A stretch of 43,212 nt of DNA from a gamma proteobacterium SCGC AAA007-O20 (lineage in GTDB: Bacteria > Pseudomonadota > Gammaproteobacteria > PS1 > Pseudothioglobaceae), in assembly GCA_000213395.2 (NCBI GenBank), contig AFHY01000008.1, positions 1-43,212 on the forward strand, read 5' to 3'. Position 1 is the stretch's first letter; each line of letters starts with the position of its first letter. The notes below the pieces were generated by a model. The model saw nothing but the letters and a program-made list of their open reading frames with translations, was not told where the DNA came from and did not search any database. The position numbers and the translations under genes were made by a program. Below, piece by piece: positions 9,752 to 18,223 of this stretch.

Positions 9752-12487
9752 CTAATGTGCCTCTTGCCAACTATCTCCAATACCCACATCAACAACTAAA
9801 GGAATACTTAGTTTGGCGGCATCTGACATCATAGAACATATATCTTCAGCATACTCTTTTGCCTTATTGGTCTCCATCTCAAAGACCAATTCATCGTGTA
9901 CCTGCATAATCATCTTGACACCATTATTCTCACGATCTATCCAGGCCTGAATATCTAACATTGCTTGTTTAATAATGTCGGCTGAGGATCCTTGCATAGG
10001 TGCATTGATTGCTGTCCTCAAGGCGTGTTGCTGTAGCATTTTGTTTTTTGCATTGATTTGAGGCAGGTAGAGTCGCCTACCCAATATCGTTTCAACAAAG
10101 CCTTGTGATTTAGCCTTTTCTTTTGTTTCATCCATAAACTTCAAAACACCCGGATAGTTTTCAAAATAACCGTCAATATATTGTTTGGCTTCCGTTCTAG
10201 AAACATCAATTTGTTTTGCCAGACCAAAAGCACTCATACCATAGATTAGCCCAAAATTAATCGCTTTAGCTTTTCGGCGCTGCTCTTTGCTTACTTCTGA
10301 CAACTCTGTGTTAAATACCTGAGCAGCAGTTGCACTATGGACATCAATATTATTTGCAAATGCCTCAATCAGATTTTTGTCCTTAGAAATATGCGCCATA
10401 ATCCTCAGCTCAATTTGAGAATAGTCAGCTGCCAAAATAACATTACCTTTATCAGAAACAAACGCTGATCGGATCTGTGCACCCTGTTCCGTTCTTATCG
10501 GGATATTTTGAAAATTAGGTTTTGAAGAAGAAAGTCTCCCCGTTGCAGTTACTGCTTGATGATAAGAAGTGTGTAAGCGACCCGTTTGTCTATTTATTTG
10601 CTTTGGTAGAGCTTCTAAATAGGTAGAATTTAGTTTAGTTAATGTCCTGTAAGACATAATTAAATCCACCAATGGGTGTTCCAAAAGTTTTAGCGCCTCC
10701 TCATTTGTTGATGGTTGGCCCTTAGCAGTTTTCTTTTTCGGTGTGAGGCCCAATCCTTCTTCACTAAATAAAATTTGTTGGATTTGCTTAGGTGATTCAA
10801 GATTAAATTCATCTCCTGCTATTTCAAAAGCTTGAGTTTGAATCTCCTGCATTTCAGATTTAATTTGAACCTGTTGATTGAAGAGTGAAACCTCATCAAT
10901 AAGTGCGCCGTTGCGTTCCAACTTTAGCATAATATTTACTAGAGGTAGTTCTAAGGTTCTATACAATGTCATTAATTTTGGAAATTGTTGTAACTTAGAT
11001 TCCAAGATTTTGTTTAATTCATAGGTGACAATAACATCTTCACAGGCGTATGGTAACGCCTCTTCTATATTTACCTGATTAAAGGTCAATTGTTTTTTAC
11101 CACTTCCTGCTACATCAGCATAATGAATTGTTTTATGACCAAGATAGTACTCTGCTAAATCATCCATGTTGTGACGTGTCGCCACAGAATTTAAGCAGTA
11201 TGATTTGATCATAGTATCGTCAACAATTCCGCTCAAATCAATACCTATATTTGCTAGTACATGGGCATCATATTTTAAATTTTGACCAATCTTACCAATA
11301 ACTTGACTTTCAAGAATAGGCTTTAATGATTTCATCACTGACTGTCGAGACAATTGTTCTGGGGCATCTAAGTAATCGTGTGCAACTGGTAAATAGTAAC
11401 TTTGCTTATCAAGTAAAAACACTAGTCCAACAATCTCTGCATTCATATAATCTAGACTGTTGGTTTCCAAGTCAAAAACAAAAGACGTAGACTCTGATAA
11501 CTGCTTCAGCAAGGATTCAAAATCAGCTTGTTTAAGAATTAGTGTTTGCGTAAATTCCTGAAGAAGTAATGTACTCTTTTGATCTTGACTTTCACTCACT
11601 AAAGGTTCAATTGTCTTAGTTATTGGTTTTTCTTTGATTTGATCAGCTAATTGCTTTAGCCACATAGAAAAACCATATTCTGTATACAATTCTATCAATT
11701 CTTCTGTGTTTGCTCCCGGCTCATCATCAAAGATATTAAGAGGTAAATCAACATCAAACTTAAGTTTGACTAATTGGTAAGAAAGATTTAACAAGTCAAA
11801 TGATTCTCTTAACTTTTCACCAACCTTGCCATCTATTTTGTTTGCATTAGCCTTAACACCTTCTATATCACCATACAACTGTAACCATTTTATAGCCGTC
11901 TTGGGGCCTACACTTGGTACTCCAGGTATATTGTCTGAAGCATCACCGCTCAAAGCTAACAAATCTAAGATTTGGTGTGGCCTAACACCCATTTTTTCTT
12001 TCACCATTTCTGCGTCATAAAGTGTGCCTTTCATATTAAGTTGCTTGATATGGCCACCTACTAGTTGAAAGAGGTCTTTGTCACTACTCGCTATGATGGT
12101 TTTAATATTTTTTTCATGTGCTAGTTTAGCTAATGTTGCTATAACGTCGTCTGCCTCAACACCTTTTGCACAAATAAAGTGAAAACCCATCGCTCTAATG
12201 ATTTGATATAGAGGTTCGATTTGAACAATCAACGATTCATCCGCGGGTTTCCTATTGGCTTTATATTGTGGATAAATTTGATGACGAAAATTTGATCCTT
12301 TGGAATCAAAAATCATAATCAGCTTGGCATCTTGATATTGTCTTTGTAAATGTTTAATCGCATTAATAACACCAAACATTGCGCCCGTTGGAAAGCCTTT
12401 ATCATTACTTAAATTTTGTGACAAGGTCGAGAAGTATGAACGGAACAAATATGCCGAGCCGTCGACTAAAATGAGTTGCTGAGCCAT
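9752..12487 (-). CDS. polA: DNA polymerase I
   Basis: 911 residues with all three domains. The 5'-nuclease comes first (LILVDGSAYLFRSYF, VEADDVIATLA, GDASDNIPGVPSVGPKTA). The 3'-5' exonuclease domain keeps its acidic site in FVFDLETNSLDY and looks intact, with IGQNLKYDAHVL. The polymerase domain carries ADYSQIELRIMAH, RRKAKAINFGLIYGMS and MQVHDELVFE. It fills repair gaps and removes RNA primers. ATG 12485-12487 is preceded by GAGGT about 11 bases upstream. It is transcribed divergently from znuC across 114 bases. Confidence 0.97.
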   Translation of the reverse strand: MAQQLILVDGSAYLFRSYFSTLSQNLSNDKGFPTGAMFGVINAIKHLQRQYQDAKLIMIFDSKGSNFRHQIYPQYKANRKPADESLIVQIEPLYQIIRAMGFHFICAKGVEADDVIATLAKLAHEKNIKTIIASSDKDLFQLVGGHIKQLNMKGTLYDAEMVKEKMGVRPHQILDLLALSGDASDNIPGVPSVGPKTAIKWLQLYGDIEGVKANANKIDGKVGEKLRESFDLLNLSYQLVKLKFDVDLPLNIFDDEPGANTEELIELYTEYGFSMWLKQLADQIKEKPITKTIEPLVSESQDQKSTLLLQEFTQTLILKQADFESLLKQLSESTSFVFDLETNSLDYMNAEIVGLVFLLDKQSYYLPVAHDYLDAPEQLSRQSVMKSLKPILESQVIGKIGQNLKYDAHVLANIGIDLSGIVDDTMIKSYCLNSVATRHNMDDLAEYYLGHKTIHYADVAGSGKKQLTFNQVNIEEALPYACEDVIVTYELNKILESKLQQFPKLMTLYRTLELPLVNIMLKLERNGALIDEVSLFNQQVQIKSEMQEIQTQAFEIAGDEFNLESPKQIQQILFSEEGLGLTPKKKTAKGQPSTNEEALKLLEHPLVDLIMSYRTLTKLNSTYLEALPKQINRQTGRLHTSYHQAVTATGRLSSSKPNFQNIPIRTEQGAQIRSAFVSDKGNVILAADYSQIELRIMAHISKDKNLIEAFANNIDVHSATAAQVFNTELSEVSKEQRRKAKAINFGLIYGMSAFGLAKQIDVSRTEAKQYIDGYFENYPGVLKFMDETKEKAKSQGFVETILGRRLYLPQINAKNKMLQQHALRTAINAPMQGSSADIIKQAMLDIQAWIDRENNGVKMIMQVHDELVFEMETNKAKEYAEDICSMMSDAAKLSIPLVVDVGIGDSWQEAH

Positions 12488-12535
12488 GAAAGAATTTTAC
12501 CTCTAATCTCAGCTTTTTTTATGCCAAACTCACTT

Positions 12536-12565
12536 TTGAAAAACATCAGCTTAGTCGTATATTAT
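12536..12565 (+). promoter_or_regulatory. Candidate promoter for znuC
   Basis: TTGAAA (12536-12541) is followed after 16 or 18 bases by TATATT (12558-12563) or TATTAT (12560-12565). A start near 12572 gives a leader of about 30 bases. No zinc-uptake regulator (Zur) palindrome was recognised with confidence in the polA-znuC gap. Confidence 0.5.
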
Positions 12566-12601
12566 TCTGCCTTGTTAAGGATTGTTAGCTAAAATATAAG
12601 T

Positions 12602-13321
12602 ATGCCTGATGCACTCATTACCGCTGACAATATTTCACTTAATCATAACGGTAAAAATATCTTAGATGATGTGAGTCTGAAATTACATCCTGGGGAGTTC
12701 ATTACCTTGATTGGTCCTAATGGAGCTGGAAAGAGTTCCTTAATTAAAGTTCTATTAGGGATCATTAAACAAGATAGTGGCCAAGTGAATCATAGTAATA
12801 ATGTTCGTTTAGGCTACACTCCTCAATCATTTACTGCCAATCCTTTTATTCCAATATCAGTTGTCGATTTTTTGACACTCAACCAAAAGACTGATAAAAA
12901 CTTTACCAATCAAACATCTGAACTTACAGGTATAAAAAATTTACTAAATGCGCCCTTAAAAAATCTCTCAGGAGGTGAATTACAAAAAGTACTACTCACA
13001 CGAGCCTTGCTTAACAAACCAAACGTACTTATATTGGATGAGCCCGCACAAAATCTTGATGTAGATGGGCAGATGCAATTATACAAATTGATCCAAGAGA
13101 TTCACCAAGAACAAAAATGCGCTGTGTTGATGGTTTCTCATGATCTTCACCGAGTAATGAAAGAGTCCACCCAAGTTCTATGCTTATATCACCATATTTG
13201 TTGTGAAGGGCTTCCAGAATCGATTCTAAAAGATGAACAATTTAATAATTTATTTGCGGATCAAATACATGAATTAATGGCAACTTATGAGCATCATCAT
13301 AACCACCAGCATGAGCATTAG
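12602..13321 (+). CDS. znuC: ZnuC-like zinc ABC transporter ATP-binding protein
   Basis: 239-residue ABC ATPase: Walker A IGPNGAGKSSLIK, Q-loop region GYTPQSF, signature NLSGGELQKV, Walker B VLILDEPAQNLD, and switch His in MVSHDLH. The C-terminus ends in a His-rich tail (HHHNHQHEH), common in ZnuC-type importers. It powers zinc uptake with a binding protein (ZnuA) and a permease (ZnuB), neither of which is in the window. It stands alone, divergent from polA and 57 bases before dapD. Another divalent-metal importer of the same family (manganese or iron) is possible. Confidence 0.82.
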   Translation: MPDALITADNISLNHNGKNILDDVSLKLHPGEFITLIGPNGAGKSSLIKVLLGIIKQDSGQVNHSNNVRLGYTPQSFTANPFIPISVVDFLTLNQKTDKNFTNQTSELTGIKNLLNAPLKNLSGGELQKVLLTRALLNKPNVLILDEPAQNLDVDGQMQLYKLIQEIHQEQKCAVLMVSHDLHRVMKESTQVLCLYHHICCEGLPESILKDEQFNNLFADQIHELMATYEHHHNHQHEH

Positions 13322-13378
13322 AGACGACTCAAACTCTTCTGACTGATATAATTAAGCCTTTTTTTTATTGACAAAATT

Positions 13379-14194
13379 ATGAAAGATATTATTGAAGCGG
13401 CCTTTGAAGATCGCGCCCATATCACACCTGATTCAGCCAATACAGAAGTTATACAAGCGGTTGAAGAGGCGATTCATTTGCTTGACACCGGTAAGGCTAG
13501 AGTTGCCGAACAACAGGGGATAGGAGATTGGCAGGTTAACGAGTGGTTAAAAAAGGCTGTTTTACTGTCTTTCAGGTTAGAAGACAATATTCCAATGACA
13601 GCCGGCTTCACTCAATATTATGACAAAGTACCTTCAAAGTTCGCTAGCACAACACCTGAAGAGTTCAAAGCTGCAGGTGTTCGAGTCGTTCCACCTGCAA
13701 CAGCAAGACGTGGCTCTTATATTGCCTCAGATACTGTTTTAATGCCATCTTATGTAAATATTGGTGCTTATGTAGATTCTGGAACAATGGTCGATACTTG
13801 GGCAACTGTGGGTTCCTGCGCTCAGATTGGTAAAAATGTTCATCTTTCCGGAGGTGTTGGTATTGGGGGTGTTCTGGAACCATTGCAGGCAAATCCTACG
13901 ATTATTGAAGATAATTGTTTTATTGGTGCTCGGTCAGAAGTAGTGGAAGGAGTAATCGTTGAAGAAGGTGCTGTCATTTCAATGGGCGTCTATATTGGAC
14001 AATCTACAAAAATCTTTAACCGTGAAACTGGTGAAGTTACTTTTGGGCGAATACCGGCAGGTTCTGTGGTTGTATCAGGCAACCTTCCATCAAAGGACGG
14101 TAGTTATTCTTTGTACTGCGCAGTAATAGTTAAGCAGGTTGATGCTAAAACAAGATCTAAAGTTGGTATCAACGAGTTATTACGAGGTATTTAA
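13379..14194 (+). CDS. dapD: 2,3,4,5-tetrahydropyridine-2,6-dicarboxylate N-succinyltransferase
   Basis: 271 residues, typical for DapD, which transfers succinyl from succinyl-CoA in the lysine/meso-diaminopimelate pathway. The short N-terminal helical domain is followed by a left-handed beta-helix ([50 protein letters not shown]), and the C-terminus reads [13 protein letters not shown]. It is probably transcribed with znuC across 57 bases or from a weak promoter there. It ends at a bidirectional terminator. Confidence 0.95.
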   Translation: MKDIIEAAFEDRAHITPDSANTEVIQAVEEAIHLLDTGKARVAEQQGIGDWQVNEWLKKAVLLSFRLEDNIPMTAGFTQYYDKVPSKFASTTPEEFKAAGVRVVPPATARRGSYIASDTVLMPSYVNIGAYVDSGTMVDTWATVGSCAQIGKNVHLSGGVGIGGVLEPLQANPTIIEDNCFIGARSEVVEGVIVEEGAVISMGVYIGQSTKIFNRETGEVTFGRIPAGSVVVSGNLPSKDGSYSLYCAVIVKQVDAKTRSKVGINELLRGI

Positions 14195-14227
14195 ACAATC
14201 TCTATTTATACTAACCTAGCTTATAAG

Positions 14228-14256
14228 AAAAAAACCCGCCTTTTGGCGGGTCTTTT
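14228..14256. terminator. Bidirectional intrinsic terminator (dapD / small protein 1)
   Basis: ACCCGCC (14234-14240), loop TTTT, GGCGGGT (14245-14251). On the minus strand the stem is followed by seven T (14234 down to 14228); on the plus strand by CTTTT. It serves the convergent dapD and small membrane protein genes. Confidence 0.9.
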
Positions 14257-14276
14257 ATTGAGTTAATATGTTACTT

Positions 14277-14498
14277 TTAACGTGTAAATATCTTGTAGAT
14301 TAAGAACGCTGCAACTAAACCAACTAAGTTGGCCCCACCAAGCGAACTGATTATTCCAGTTAGGCTGCCAAGAATGTCCCCAGGAAGGAACGCAGCATCA
14401 GCACCAAAGATTATCTGTACAACTACTGCAAGTGCAATTACTGCAACACCAGCCTCAGTTAACTTTCTGATCCATCCAATTATATTATCCATTAGCAT
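14277..14498 (-). CDS. 73-residue two-helix membrane protein, copy 1
   Basis: Family not recognised. The short amphipathic N-terminus (MLMDNIIGWIRKLTEAG) is followed by a membrane helix (about 17-33, VAVIALAVVVQIIFG), a conserved loop AAFLPGD (35-41), a glycine-rich second helix (about 46-68), and a basic end YKIFTR. No cleavable signal is evident. The ATG at 14496-14498 has AGGAG seven bases upstream, so it is preferred to the ATG two codons later. It is 81% identical (59/73) to copy 2; most changes are conservative. Strong promoter, leader hairpin and terminator suggest a short, abundant single-gene mRNA. A pore-forming, bacteriocin-like or complex-associated role is possible, but none is supported directly. 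Confidence 0.85.
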   Translation of the reverse strand: MLMDNIIGWIRKLTEAGVAVIALAVVVQIIFGADAAFLPGDILGSLTGIISSLGGANLVGLVAAFLIYKIFTR

Positions 14499-14524
14499 AA
14501 CATCTCTCCTCTAGAGGTAAAAGA

Positions 14525-14546
14525 CAACCAACATATTTGTTGATTG
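14525..14546 (-). promoter_or_regulatory. Leader-RNA hairpin, copy 1
   Basis: Arms 14525-14533 and 14538-14546 around a 4-base loop form a nine-pair stem in the minus-strand RNA, with one G-U pair (CAATCAACA / TGTTGGTTG). It lies between the promoter and the ribosome site and is conserved in copy 2. It could stabilise the mRNA or bind a regulator. Confidence 0.6.
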
Positions 14547-14554
14547 TTGCACTT

Positions 14555-14581
14555 TTTATAGTACCAAAAACATTGTGTCAA
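14555..14581 (-). promoter_or_regulatory. Promoter of small membrane protein 1
   Basis: Perfect TTGACA (14576-14581) and TATAAA (14555-14560) on the minus strand with a 15-base spacer. The -10 could be read one or two bases further on. Same arrangement upstream of copy 2. Confidence 0.7.
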
Positions 14582-14623
14582 GTTTATTGGTAAGAAAATT
14601 AATAAAAAAACTAAAATTAAGCA

Positions 14624-14654
14624 TAAAAAAAACCCGCCTTTCGGCGGGTCTTTT
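14624..14654 (-). terminator. Intrinsic terminator of small protein 2
   Basis: ACCCGCC (14632-14638), loop TTTC in plus orientation (GAAA in the minus-strand RNA), GGCGGGT (14643-14649). In the direction of transcription the stem is followed by a run of T. Duplicate of the terminator at 14228-14256. Confidence 0.9.
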
Positions 14655-14674
14655 ATTGAGTTAATATGTTACTT

Positions 14675-14896
14675 TTAACGTGTAAAGATCTTGTATACCA
14701 AGGCCGCTGCAAGTAAACCGACTAAGCCGGCACCGCCAAGCGAACTAATAATACCAGTTAAGGTAGCAATTACATCCCCTGGAAGGAATGCAGCATTGGC
14801 ACCAAAGAGTACTTGTACAACTACTGCAAGTGCTATCGCAGCTACACCCGCTTCAGTTAACTTTCTGATCCATCCAGTTACATTATCCATTAACAT
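14675..14896 (-). CDS. 73-residue two-helix membrane protein, copy 2
   Basis: Paralogue of the gene 398 bases away, with the same length and layout: N-terminal MLMDNVTGWIRKLTEAG, first helix VAAIALAVVVQVLFG, loop AAFLPGD, second helix with GGAGLVGLLAAALVYKIF, ending TR. The 14 differences from copy 1 are mostly swaps within I/V/L/A. The charged and loop residues (W9, R11, K12, E15, Q28, P39, D41, K69, R73) are unchanged, which indicates both copies are under selection. A ribosome site (GGAGAG) precedes the ATG at 14894-14896. Own promoter and terminator. Function unknown. Confidence 0.85.
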   Translation of the reverse strand: MLMDNVTGWIRKLTEAGVAAIALAVVVQVLFGANAAFLPGDVIATLTGIISSLGGAGLVGLLAAALVYKIFTR

Positions 14897-14923
14897 AACA
14901 TCTCTCCATTAAGTTATAAAAGA

Positions 14924-14945
14924 CAACCAACATATTTGTTGATTG
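14924..14945 (-). promoter_or_regulatory. Leader-RNA hairpin, copy 2
   Basis: Arms 14924-14932 and 14937-14945, the same sequence and loop as in copy 1. It is fully conserved, while adjoining leader sequence differs between the copies. Confidence 0.6.
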
Positions 14946-14953
14946 GTGCACTT

Positions 14954-14980
14954 TTTATAGTAGCAAAAACAGCATGTCAA
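14954..14980 (-). promoter_or_regulatory. Promoter of small membrane protein 2
   Basis: TTGACA (14975-14980), 15 bases, TATAAA (14954-14959) on the minus strand, matching copy 1 in both boxes and spacing. Confidence 0.7.
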
Positions 14981-15065
14981 GTTTTTTTGAGGAAAAAACA
15001 CTAAAAATAGAAGAAATTTTGCAGAAAAAATCATAATTGTTGCAAAAAAACAACAGAAAATATTG

Positions 15066-15908
15066 TTAAATAGCTATAGATAGAAAAATACCAAAAAACA
15101 CTGTCATACCAATAAAATGGTTGTTTATGAAAGCCTTAAAATAGTCCATTTTTTGACGCTTCTTGATCAAAAATTGATGATAAATCATAAATAATAAAAT
15201 AATTATTAAAGAAATATCATAAAAAGCCCCTAAATCGAATAAATTTCCAATTTTTATAAACACTATCATTAATAAAATTTGTAGTAAAGTGATGAAAATT
15301 TGGTCGTATTCTGCAAACAAAATCGCTGTTGATTTGACTCCAATTTTTAAATCTTCATCTCTATCTGCCATTGCATAAAGGGTGTCGTAAATCAGCGTCC
15401 AGAGCACAGTTGCCAGAAAAATCCATCCTGCTGATGCAGGCACAGTACCGGTTTGAGCACTAAATGCCATAGGCACACTTATCGCAAATGCTAAGCCCAA
15501 AATTAACTGTGGTAGATTTGTCCAACGCTTAGTAAAGGGATATAAAACAGCGAGAGCTAATGCAATAAATGAGATCTTGATGGTTAATGTATTGGTTAAC
15601 AGCACCAAAGCGAAAGCTGCCAATGCTAAAGCAAAAAATAATAGTAAAGCTGCTTTCGGGCTAATTTCGCCTGCAGCAATAGGTCTATCACGAGTTCGAG
15701 CGATATGTTTATCAATCTCACGATCAGCATAATCGTTAATTACACAGCCTGCACTTCGCGTAATAATTACACCAAAAGTGAATATAATTAATAAATCAAT
15801 ATCGGGCCAACCTTCAGCACTCAAAAATAGTGCCCAATAAGTTGGCCACAAAAGTAAATATATACCAATCGGTTTATTAAGACGCATTAAACGGAAATAG
15901 GCATTCAT
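15066..15908 (-). CDS. ubiA: 4-hydroxybenzoate polyprenyltransferase
   Basis: 280-residue integral membrane prenyltransferase for ubiquinone synthesis, which attaches the polyprenyl tail to 4-hydroxybenzoate. The two Mg-diphosphate motifs are NDYADREID (about residue 60) and the second Asp-rich loop YAMADRDEDLKIG. It has about eight to nine membrane helices. ATG (15906-15908) overlaps the rluC stop in ATGA, so the pair is coupled. Only a weak AT-rich hairpin (GTTG/CAAC near 15041-15056) follows the stop. Confidence 0.93.
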   Translation of the reverse strand: MNAYFRLMRLNKPIGIYLLLWPTYWALFLSAEGWPDIDLLIIFTFGVIITRSAGCVINDYADREIDKHIARTRDRPIAAGEISPKAALLLFFALALAAFALVLLTNTLTIKISFIALALAVLYPFTKRWTNLPQLILGLAFAISVPMAFSAQTGTVPASAGWIFLATVLWTLIYDTLYAMADRDEDLKIGVKSTAILFAEYDQIFITLLQILLMIVFIKIGNLFDLGAFYDISLIIILLFMIYHQFLIKKRQKMDYFKAFINNHFIGMTVFFGIFLSIAI

Positions 15909-16828
15909 AACTTGTTTAAAAAATCCTCAAGTTCGATTGGTAATGGCGCGACTACTTTTTGGATTTCGTTTGTCGTAGGATTTGTAAAAGTAATTGACTT
16001 GGCATGCAAAAATAGTCGATTCAAACCTTTTTTCTTCATCAACTTATCAAACAATTGGTCACCGTACTTATCGTCCTGTGCAATGGGGTGGTCTGCATAT
16101 TTTGCATGCACACGAATTTGATGGGTTCGTCCAGTTTCGATTACAACTTCTACTAAGGAGGCACTGAAGTCATCTTTTTGAAAATTCTTCAGCGGATGAA
16201 AATGACTTACCGCTTGTTTTCCCTTAGCATCAATCACACTATATCTAGAATTTTGATAAATCGGAGCATCAATAGTATGGCGTTTTTTACTCCAAGAATT
16301 GTTGACTAGAGCGATGTAACGTTTTTCCATTTGGTGCTGTACCAGTTGCTCATGTAATGCTTTTAAAACCGATCGTTTTTTTGCCAAAATCAAACATCCT
16401 GAAGTGGGCCTATCAAGCCGATGAACAAGTTCAATGGGTTGTTTATATTTAGTCTTCAAAGCCTCAATCAAACCAACACTGACATTACTTCCACCATGTA
16501 CAGCCATGCCGTGATGCTTATTAAGAATCATCAACCCATTGTCCTCGTATAGAATTGACTGATTAAGTACATCAATTAAATTATCCGAGGGTTTTATGAC
16601 TTTTTCAGAAGCAGTTTTTATAGGAGGGATGCGCACAATATCTTCCGGTTGTAACTTGTACTCTGCTTTTTTTCGGCCTTTATTGACCCTCACTTCACCC
16701 TTACGAATAATTCGATAAATATGAGATCTAGGAACACCTTTGAGTTGCTTTAATAAATAATTGTCTAGCCGCTGCCCTATTGAAAACTCGTCAACTGTTA
16801 CAAGTCTAGCTGTGACATGAATAGTCAT
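15905..16828 (-). CDS. rluC: 23S rRNA pseudouridine synthase RluC
   Basis: 307 residues: an N-terminal S4-like RNA-binding domain (RLDNYLLKQLKGVPRSHIYRI and KGEVRVNKGRKK) and a RluA-family catalytic domain with the Asp-containing VHRLDRPTSGCLIL. GRTHQIRVHAKY and LFLHAKSITF follow. The pattern of the S4 domain and the LNKHHGMAVHGG stretch fits RluC (positions 955/2504/2580 of 23S rRNA) better than RluD. Four bases follow the tatD-family stop codon before the ATG. Confidence 0.88.
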   Translation of the reverse strand: MTIHVTARLVTVDEFSIGQRLDNYLLKQLKGVPRSHIYRIIRKGEVRVNKGRKKAEYKLQPEDIVRIPPIKTASEKVIKPSDNLIDVLNQSILYEDNGLMILNKHHGMAVHGGSNVSVGLIEALKTKYKQPIELVHRLDRPTSGCLILAKKRSVLKALHEQLVQHQMEKRYIALVNNSWSKKRHTIDAPIYQNSRYSVIDAKGKQAVSHFHPLKNFQKDDFSASLVEVVIETGRTHQIRVHAKYADHPIAQDDKYGDQLFDKLMKKKGLNRLFLHAKSITFTNPTTNEIQKVVAPLPIELEDFLNKL

Positions 16829-16832
16829 AAAA

Positions 16833-17603
16833 TCACGAAAAAAATAATTGATTAAAATTTTTCGTTGTCACCGTAGCCATTTCATCAATACTGGTATTTC
16901 GAATTTCAGCGAGTTTTTCTACAACATAATAAGTATAAGCTGGGCTATTAGGTTTTCCGCGGAAGGGCATCGGCGTCAAGTAAGGACAGTCCGTTTCTAC
17001 TAAAAGACGATCAGCGGGAATTTTCTTAGCAACTTCACGCAAAGGTTTTGCGCTATTGAATGTCAAAATTCCAGAAAAAGAAATATACATTCCAAGGTCC
17101 AATGCAGCCTTAGCTGTCTCCCAATCTGCGGTAAAACAATGCATAACTCCTGCCTCAGCTTTTTCCTCAGATAGAATCCTAATGGTATCTTTTGTTGCAT
17201 CTCTCATGTGAACGATCATTGGCTTACCAGACTCGTTTGAAGCTGAAATATGGCGACGAAAACGTTCTCTTTGCCAGTCAGCATCGTCTTTTTTAATGTG
17301 AAAGTAATCTAGCCCAGTCTCACCAATCGCAATCACCCTATTGCTTTTTGCGTAAACCAGTAACTCATCGACTTCTGGGTCTTTACAATTTGTTTCTGTC
17401 GGATGAACTCCGACCGATGCGAAAATACTCGGGTGAGCCAATGCCAAGTTGTGCACTTGATCAAAGTGCTCTAAATCAATGCATACGCACAAAAATTTTG
17501 ACACTGATAAACCCTCAGCGTGTTCCAGCATTGATTCGATGCTACCTCCAAAAGCATCTAAATCAACACGGTCAATATGGCAATGAGAATCAACGATTTG
17601 CAT
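16833..17603 (-). CDS. TatD-family metal-dependent hydrolase (YcfH type)
   Basis: 256 residues of the TatD DNase family, an amidohydrolase-like TIM barrel with two metals. Visible motifs: DSHCHID at the N-terminus, GVHP, GETGLDYF, PMIVHMRDA, VMHCFTAD, and ETDCPYLTPMPFRGKPNSP. Family members have 3'-5' exonuclease or deoxyribonuclease activity; the cellular role of YcfH homologues is less clear. It is part of a run with rsmG, nine bases upstream, and rluC downstream. Confidence 0.88.
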   Translation of the reverse strand: MQIVDSHCHIDRVDLDAFGGSIESMLEHAEGLSVSKFLCVCIDLEHFDQVHNLALAHPSIFASVGVHPTETNCKDPEVDELLVYAKSNRVIAIGETGLDYFHIKKDDADWQRERFRRHISASNESGKPMIVHMRDATKDTIRILSEEKAEAGVMHCFTADWETAKAALDLGMYISFSGILTFNSAKPLREVAKKIPADRLLVETDCPYLTPMPFRGKPNSPAYTYYVVEKLAEIRNTSIDEMATVTTKNFNQLFFS

Positions 17604-17611
17604 AGCAAAAA

Positions 17612-18223
17612 TTATAACTGAATTTCTAAAAGTGAACGCTTGTCTGAAACAAAAGGTACCGTCATTGAATGCACCTTCATATTAAAATTATCGACATCCT
17701 CTTCCTCAATATTACTACCCTTCATCAACAAGTAGCGGCCATTTTCTTCGAGAAGATGTTTAGTTAATTGGATTGTTTTACTTGCTTCTGCAAAAGCTCT
17801 TGAAGTAATTTGAGAAAATAATTTCTTAGGTTTAAAGGACTCAACCCTACTATTTACTACTATTAAGTTTTCAAGGGCTAATTCGGATTTTACAGCTTGC
17901 ATAAATCGGCACTTTTTACCTACACTATCTAATACAAATACCTTGATTTCAGGTTTCATGATTGCTATCACAATACCTGGCAGCCCTGCACCTGAACCCA
18001 CGTCTAATAGTAAGCCAGGTTGTACAAAATGAATAATTGATAAGCTGTCTAACAAATGCTTTTTAACCGACTCAATGGGATCCCGAATAGCGCTCAGGTT
18101 ATAGACCCTATTCCATTTTTGAATGAGTGAGAGATAACGAAGTAGTTGCTGGATTTGTTTATCTGAAAGCGGTATGTTCATCACCTCTGCTCCTTCACAG
18201 AGTAACCGTTTTTTTTCACTCAC
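17612..18223 (-). CDS. rsmG: 16S rRNA (guanine-527-N7)-methyltransferase
   Basis: 203 residues, the GidB/RsmG SAM-dependent methyltransferase that modifies G527 of 16S rRNA. Shows [19 protein letters not shown], the SAM-binding [13 protein letters not shown], and [10 protein letters not shown]. The GTG start (18221-18223) overlaps the mnmG TGA. This is the classic gidA-gidB pair. Confidence 0.94.
   Translation of the reverse strand: MSEKKRLLCEGAEVMNIPLSDKQIQQLLRYLSLIQKWNRVYNLSAIRDPIESVKKHLLDSLSIIHFVQPGLLLDVGSGAGLPGIVIAIMKPEIKVFVLDSVGKKCRFMQAVKSELALENLIVVNSRVESFKPKKLFSQITSRAFAEASKTIQLTKHLLEENGRYLLMKGSNIEEEDVDNFNMKVHSMTVPFVSDKRSLLEIQL

Larger units (their letters stand above)
14228..14982 (-). 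repeat. Tandem duplication, unit about 398 bases (small membrane protein gene with its signals)
   Basis: Two adjacent units, starting about 398 bases apart, each contain on the minus strand a TTGACA-type promoter, a leader hairpin, a ribosome site, a 73-codon gene and a GC-rich terminator. The sequence from the terminator through the 3' end of the gene (for example ATTGAGTTAATATGTTACTT) is nearly identical in both. The stretch upstream of the promoter differs. Confidence 0.9.

Noticed and set aside
14691..14912. 73-codon plus-strand frame opposite small membrane protein 2 (and a similar one at 14329-14514)
   Set aside because: It mirrors the minus-strand gene; its composition follows the complementary codons, and it has no promoter or ribosome site.
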